Below are positions 47,112 through 51,278 of a stretch of 51,278 bases of DNA, one piece after another. Origin of the DNA: Poseidonibacter ostreae (GTDB lineage Bacteria > Campylobacterota > Campylobacteria > Campylobacterales > Arcobacteraceae); NCBI RefSeq assembly GCF_009208075.1, contig NZ_WFKJ01000018.1, positions 1-51,278 on the forward strand. The letters run 5' to 3'. The notes beneath the pieces were generated by a model that was not told the origin of the DNA, made no database searches, and was given only the letters and a program-made list of their open reading frames with translations. The stretch's first letter is position 1. Every line of letters starts with the position of its first letter. Position numbers and translations under genes: made by a program.

Positions 47112-48152
47112 TTATTTTCCTTTACTTGCATGAATTTTATTTACATATTCATAAGTAACTGGTATATGTTTTTTCTTTGGTAATGTTGTTGCAACACTTT
47201 TAAATAGTGAATTGAAATCATCAAATAAATAGTTAGCCATTGAACCTGGAATTGAATTTATTTCATTTAGATAAACTTCATTATCTACAACAAAAAAATC
47301 ACATCTAATAATTGAACCTTCAAATAAATTGTTGTAAATTCGTTCAAAAGATTCTTTTACTTTTGAGTTTAATTCCGCACCTAAATCAACTTCAACTGCT
47401 TTTGAAGTTCTAGAAAAATCTAAATATTTTTTATCAAAATCTAAAAATTCTGTTTTTTGAGGCTCCTCAATAATGGAGAATTTAAACTCTCCATTTACCT
47501 TTGTACCTGCTAAATTATACTCTTTAACACCAGAAATAAATGGTTCAATAATAATTGCATTATCAAACTCATAAGCTACATCAAGAGAGTATTCTAATTC
47601 TTCTTGTGTTTTTACAATAGATACACCAATTGAAGAACCTAATTTTACAGGTTTTACAATTACAGGGAAAGTATCAACTACAACTTTATCACCCTTTGTA
47701 TAATATTTATAATCAATAGTTTTAACATCAACACTTGAAGCATAACCTTTTGTCAAAAACTTATTAGAACTAACTACACAAGCTTCTGTTCTTGGAGCAA
47801 TAAAAGGAATATTATAAAATTCTAACACCGAAGATAAAATTCCATCTTCACCATCTCCACCATGAGAAAGGTTTAAAACTACATCAAAATCAATAGGTTT
47901 ATCTTTACCTAATAATCCAGCTTTTTTTGAAAAACCATTTTTACAAATATTAACTTTATCACATTTTTTATACTCAGCTGAACTAAATAATTTTGATTTT
48001 ATTATATTTGTTGGAATATGGTAGAAGTCTCTATTTTCATCTAAAAATATATAAACTAATTCATCATTTAAAACATCTTTCATTGCAATTGAACTTACTA
48101 TTGAAATTTCATGTTCAAAACTAACTCCACCAAAAACTATAGCTATTTTCAT
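47112..48152 (-). CDS. ddl: D-alanine-D-alanine ligase
   Basis: A 346-aa ATP-grasp enzyme joining two D-Ala. The N-terminus KIAIVFGGVSFEHEISIVSS, the GGDGEDG loop (about 94-100), PVIVKPVKLGSSIGVS (ATP-grasp), and the ending NEINSIPGSMANYLF (metal and substrate site) are clear. It works between alr and murF in peptidoglycan synthesis. It lies 15 bases after ruvA. Confidence 0.96.
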   Translation of the reverse strand: MKIAIVFGGVSFEHEISIVSSIAMKDVLNDELVYIFLDENRDFYHIPTNIIKSKLFSSAEYKKCDKVNICKNGFSKKAGLLGKDKPIDFDVVLNLSHGGDGEDGILSSVLEFYNIPFIAPRTEACVVSSNKFLTKGYASSVDVKTIDYKYYTKGDKVVVDTFPVIVKPVKLGSSIGVSIVKTQEELEYSLDVAYEFDNAIIIEPFISGVKEYNLAGTKVNGEFKFSIIEEPQKTEFLDFDKKYLDFSRTSKAVEVDLGAELNSKVKESFERIYNNLFEGSIIRCDFFVVDNEVYLNEINSIPGSMANYLFDDFNSLFKSVATTLPKKKHIPVTYEYVNKIHASKGK

Positions 48153-48167
48153 TAATTTCCCTTGATT

Positions 48168-48734
48168 TTATTTTTGTAATTTTTTTAATGCTTCTTTTAC
48201 TAGGTCACTTGTAGTTGTAGAAACACATGTTTTTAGTATTTTAGCTAAAACATCTTTTTTAAAGCCTAAAGATTCTAATGCAAGAGAAGCTTCTAATAAA
48301 GATGAGTTATTTGAACTAGTATCATCTTCAACATTTAAATCTATAATTGAACCTGAAAGCTCTACTAAAATACGGCTTGCACCTTTAGGTCCAATTCCCG
48401 GAACTCTTTTTAACATTGAAACATCATTTTCATTTACAATTTGGGCAAAAGAAACGGGAGTAAATGTTGAACAAATAGCAAGTGCTACTTTTGGACCAAC
48501 TCCGTTTATTTTTATAACAGTATCAAAAAGTTTTTTTTCATTTGGATCTAAAAAGCCATATAGTGTTTGAGAATCTTCTCTAATGATATGAGTAATGTCT
48601 AATGTAACATCATCATTAATAATTTTTGAACTACAATTTAATGAAACAAATATTTCATATATGATTCCATTAACATTTAGTTTTAATAACGTTGGTTCTT
48701 TTTTTATTATTTTACCTATAAGGCCTACTATCAT
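48168..48734 (-). CDS. ruvA: Holliday junction branch-migration protein RuvA
   Basis: A 188-aa protein with the OB-fold N-terminal domain ([28 protein letters not shown]), two helix-hairpin-helix motifs ([15 protein letters not shown] and [19 protein letters not shown]) and the C-terminal RuvB-binding three-helix domain ([12 protein letters not shown]). It binds four-way junctions and loads RuvB. ruvB and ruvC are not in the window. It is the first gene of the ruvA-ddl-hydrolase-murF-HIT run. Confidence 0.97.
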   Translation of the reverse strand: MIVGLIGKIIKKEPTLLKLNVNGIIYEIFVSLNCSSKIINDDVTLDITHIIREDSQTLYGFLDPNEKKLFDTVIKINGVGPKVALAICSTFTPVSFAQIVNENDVSMLKRVPGIGPKGASRILVELSGSIIDLNVEDDTSSNNSSLLEASLALESLGFKKDVLAKILKTCVSTTTSDLVKEALKKLQK

Positions 48735-48794
48735 TTAATTCTACTCTTTTTCTAATTCGTTGTTATTTTAATACTATATAAATATAAATCATTA

Positions 48795-48800
48795 TATAAT
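48795..48800 (+). promoter_or_regulatory. -10 box (TATAAT) of the haem-type chemoreceptor
   Basis: TATAAT lies 29 bases before the ATG at 48830, with AAAAGG in between. The -35 region is unremarkable. Confidence 0.5.
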
Positions 48801-48829
48801 AATTGTACTTAAACTAAAAGGCTAGTATC

Positions 48830-51016
48830 ATGTTAGAATTAATAACTAAAAAGATTAGTAACAAAATTATTTTTGCACTGTTTTTTTTAATGACCATTAG
48901 TAGTATTTCTATTGTATTATTGACAACTTCAAAAGTTTCAGAAGATTCAATAAACAAAACAAAAGAAAATCTAGAAATGTTAAATGCTGCAATGTTTCAA
49001 AGTCTTAGAAATGCGATGAATACAGGAGATCCAGACCAGATTGAAAAAGCAGAAGATGATGCTAGAAAAATCAAAGGTGTAAAAAGCTTACATGTTGCAA
49101 AAAGTAAACCTTTAATGGAAATGTATCCATCTGACTCTACTTTTACAACTGACAAAGATACACTACAAGCGTTTAATAGTAAAAAATCTGCTCTTTTAGA
49201 AACAGAAAACTCAAATGGACATAATCTTAGAATGATTAAACCAATGATTGCAACTCCTGATTGTTTGATGTGTCATGCAAATCAAAAAGAAGGTGATGTA
49301 ATTGGTGTAATGGATTTAACATTCTCATTAGATGAAGCTGATAGTCAAATAGCAGAATTAGTTTTATATATCTCAATAATTTCTGCTGTATTAGGTCTTT
49401 TAACAATTACATTGATATTCTTTATTGTAAAAAAAGCTACTAATCCAATTGCAAAATTAAAAGATGGATTTAATAACCTTTTAGAATCAAATGATCCATC
49501 AATTACACTTCAAGTAGAATCAAAAGATGAAATTGGTGAAGTATCAAAACTATTTAATTCTTATATGGATAAGGTAAGAGCTGGTCTTAAAAAAGATGCT
49601 ATTGTAATTGAAGAAGCAAGTGATATTTTAGAAAAAACTGGAAATGGTTTCTTTGTATATCAAGTTGAGAAAACTGCATCAAATCCTCATCTTGAAGATT
49701 TAAAAAACAGATTAAATGAAATGATTAGAAATACAAAAACTACACTTGATAATATTAACCTTACACTTAGAAAATATTCCGAGTCAAAATTTGATTATAA
49801 AATTGATGATGAAGGAATTTATGGGGATTTAGGTTCTTTAACTGCAGGAATAAAACTTGTAGGAAATAATACTTCTGAAATTTTAGCAATGATTATGAAT
49901 ACAGGGGATTCCTTAAATCAAAATACTGCTGTATTATCAAGTGCTTCAAATAACTTATCAATTTCATCAAATCAACAAGCTGCTTCTTTAGAAGAAACAG
50001 CTGCTGCTTTAGAAGAGATTACATCAATTATTACAGCTAATACACAATCAACACTTAGAATGTCACAATTAGCTCAAAATGTAACAGGATCAGCAAAATC
50101 TGGTCAAGAATTAGCAAATAGAACAGCTGCTTCTATGGATGAGATTAATGTTCAAGTATCATCGATTAATGAAGCTATTGAAGTTATTGATCAAATTGCT
50201 TTCCAAACAAATATTCTTTCTTTAAATGCAGCTGTTGAAGCTGCAACTGCTGGTGAAGCTGGTAAAGGTTTTGCTGTTGTTGCACAAGAAGTGAGAAACC
50301 TTGCTAATAGATCAGCAGAAGCTGCTAAAGAGATTAAAAATATTGTAGAAGCTGCATCTTCAAAAGCAGAACAAGGGAAAATGATTTCAGGAGAGATGAT
50401 TGATGGATATAATCAATTAAATGAAAATATATCTAATACAATAACTATTATTGAAGAAGTTGCAACAGCATCTAAGGAACAAGAAAAAGGTATTATTCAA
50501 ATTAATGATGCAGTTAATACTTTAGATCAAGCAACACAAAAAAATGCACAAGTAGCAAATGAAATTTCAGATATGGCAAGTAATATATCAGATATGTCAA
50601 ATTCACTTGTAACAGCTGCATCAAGAGCTTCGTTTATAGAAGAAGCTCTTGAAAAAGTTTGTGATGTAGATTTAGTTTATGATACAGCACAAATAAAAGT
50701 AGACTTACTTAATACAAAAGATGAAGTTTATGCACAGCTTGGAACTTATAGTTCATGGGAAGTAAAAAAGAACACTAGTCTTGAAAAATGGTCTGATGCA
50801 CATATGAATTCAGGTAAAAAAATTGATATGGAAACAATGAATACAATTGACAATTTAAATAAACAATTCCATAAAGATTTACAATCTTTAGTAGATGCAA
50901 ATGCAAATAAAGAAGATAATAAAGTTTTAAATGAGAAAGCAAAAGAAGTAGAGATAAATTCTCTTAGAATATTTGGTAATTTAAATAATGTAAAAAGAGA
51001 TGCTTGTAAAAAATAA
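48830..51016 (+). CDS. Chemoreceptor with c-type haem sensor and ligand-less CZB tail
   Basis: A 728-aa methyl-accepting chemotaxis protein. TM1 (about 13-32), a periplasmic domain with the haem motif CLMCH (C145, C148, H149) in a DUF3365/Tll0287-like context, TM2 (about 177-198), HAMP (199-252), a second HAMP-like region, and the signalling hairpin with [23 protein letters not shown]. The C-terminal 110 residues align with the CZB domain of the receptor at 18472-21435, including DANANKEDN, but the zinc ligands are mostly replaced (His to Gln/Lys, Cys to Thr/Ser, first paired His to Asn). It probably senses redox, oxygen or NO through haem. Confidence 0.9.
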   Translation: MLELITKKISNKIIFALFFLMTISSISIVLLTTSKVSEDSINKTKENLEMLNAAMFQSLRNAMNTGDPDQIEKAEDDARKIKGVKSLHVAKSKPLMEMYPSDSTFTTDKDTLQAFNSKKSALLETENSNGHNLRMIKPMIATPDCLMCHANQKEGDVIGVMDLTFSLDEADSQIAELVLYISIISAVLGLLTITLIFFIVKKATNPIAKLKDGFNNLLESNDPSITLQVESKDEIGEVSKLFNSYMDKVRAGLKKDAIVIEEASDILEKTGNGFFVYQVEKTASNPHLEDLKNRLNEMIRNTKTTLDNINLTLRKYSESKFDYKIDDEGIYGDLGSLTAGIKLVGNNTSEILAMIMNTGDSLNQNTAVLSSASNNLSISSNQQAASLEETAAALEEITSIITANTQSTLRMSQLAQNVTGSAKSGQELANRTAASMDEINVQVSSINEAIEVIDQIAFQTNILSLNAAVEAATAGEAGKGFAVVAQEVRNLANRSAEAAKEIKNIVEAASSKAEQGKMISGEMIDGYNQLNENISNTITIIEEVATASKEQEKGIIQINDAVNTLDQATQKNAQVANEISDMASNISDMSNSLVTAASRASFIEEALEKVCDVDLVYDTAQIKVDLLNTKDEVYAQLGTYSSWEVKKNTSLEKWSDAHMNSGKKIDMETMNTIDNLNKQFHKDLQSLVDANANKEDNKVLNEKAKEVEINSLRIFGNLNNVKRDACKK

Positions 51017-51021
51017 GAAGC

Positions 51022-51053
51022 AAATAAAAGGAGTTTCAAACTTCTTTTATTTT
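51022..51053. terminator. Bidirectional terminator, chemoreceptor / CheZ-like
   Basis: AATAAAAG plus GAGTT (51023-51035) pairs with AACT plus TCTTTTATT (51039-51051), with one G-T pair and a TCA loop. A/T runs flank both sides. The convergent genes end at 51016 (+) and 51065 (-). Confidence 0.75.
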
Positions 51054-51064
51054 ATTTAGTAAAT

Positions 51065-51278
51065 TTAAGATTGCATTTGTTTTATAAGAGCTTCAACTTC
51101 CTCATCATTTAGTATCTCATCGCAAGAATCAATATTTTTAGCACTAGGAGCAAAACCAAACTGTTCTTTGTCTATATTATTATGTTCACAAACAAAGTTT
51201 ACAACTCTTTCTATTTTTTGTCTATATAAATCTTGATGTTGTAATAAACCTAAAGATTCAGAAACTTTAGAATTTATT
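51065..51278 (-). CDS. CheZ-like phosphatase, C-terminal part (cut by window edge)
   Basis: Only the last 70 codons are inside the window; the gene continues beyond 51278. The visible protein starts INSKVSESLGLLQHQDLYRQ and continues KIERVV. QDLYRQ has the D-x3-Q pattern of the catalytic Asp/Gln pair of CheZ, on a helix ending in KIERVVNFV. The extreme C-terminus, after an acidic linker, is ILNDEEVEALIKQMQS, an amphipathic helix like the CheY-binding tail of CheZ. A CheZ-type phosphatase would dephosphorylate CheY-P and end chemotactic signals. The assignment rests on these two features and on the neighbouring chemoreceptor, so it is moderate. Confidence 0.6.
   Translation of the reverse strand, partial: INSKVSESLGLLQHQDLYRQKIERVVNFVCEHNNIDKEQFGFAPSAKNIDSCDEILNDEEVEALIKQMQS

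Overview
The window looks like chromosomal DNA from a free-living member of the Campylobacterota, most likely Arcobacteraceae (Arcobacter sensu lato). The reasons are very low GC and A/T-rich spacers, TATAAT/TAAAAT -10 boxes that mostly lack a good -35, a MurF with an N-terminal membrane block, an S10-spc ribosomal cluster that lacks rpmD (L30) and ends secY-map-infA, LctP-type lactate permease, and large CZB-type chemoreceptors. This assignment comes from recognised gene content and order; no database was searched. No phage, insertion sequence, CRISPR array or other clear mobile DNA was seen.

Layout. (1) 126-4188: a signalling block with a membrane hybrid histidine kinase (-), then divergently a soluble receiver-kinase and an OmpR-type regulator (+). 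A lysine-rich 81-aa protein follows. (2) 4525-8487 (-): a tight five-gene run of J-domain protein, DUF4139 protein, ADP-ribosylglycohydrolase/J1-crystallin-like protein, PsiE-like membrane protein and radical SAM protein. (3) 8614-14307: DsbA/FrnE-like oxidoreductase, lactate permease, a membrane J-domain protein paired with a SprT-like metallopeptidase, tRNA-Pro(UGG), a periplasmic glutathione peroxidase and an APH/choline-kinase-like kinase. (4) 14293-18454: an SRAP protein (-), then uvrC, alr and a Sel1-repeat protein (+). (5) 18472-27426 (-): a NIT-CZB chemoreceptor, a CinA-like protein, adk, a YgiQ-type radical SAM enzyme and an unusual soluble double-Cache-CheW protein. (6) 27532-31922 (-): a ZnuA-like protein without its metal ligands, aspS, an LpoA-like lipoprotein and a family-4 UDG-like protein, with a small HTH gene divergent from the last. 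(7) 32439-43043 (-): 23 co-directional genes, rpsJ to infA, behind a consensus promoter and closed by hairpins at infA. (8) 43248-48734 (-): a zinc-ribbon membrane protein, HIT protein, murF, alpha/beta hydrolase, ddl and ruvA. (9) 48830-51278: a haem-type chemoreceptor (+) facing the 3' end of a CheZ-like gene (-) cut by the window edge.

Two themes stand out. One is DNA repair. An SRAP protein keeps the family's other active-site residues but has proline where the catalytic Cys2 should be, and it lies beside uvrC. A UDG-like protein keeps its Fe-S cysteines but has altered catalytic motifs. Both uvrC and the UDG-like gene have a -10 box placed so that the transcript would start at or next to the ATG (leaderless). 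The UDG-like/HTH intergenic region carries one 12-bp element in inverted orientation that supplies the -10 box of each divergent promoter. The other theme is chemosensing: two MCPs with homologous cores (one intact and one ligand-less CZB domain), a CheW fused to two Cache domains with no membrane segment, and a CheZ-like protein, none of them next to a cheA/cheY operon.

The remaining content is mostly housekeeping. Start codons were revised where a ribosome-binding site or -10 box decides between alternatives (SRAP, Cache-CheW, HTH, rplX, rplP, rplV).
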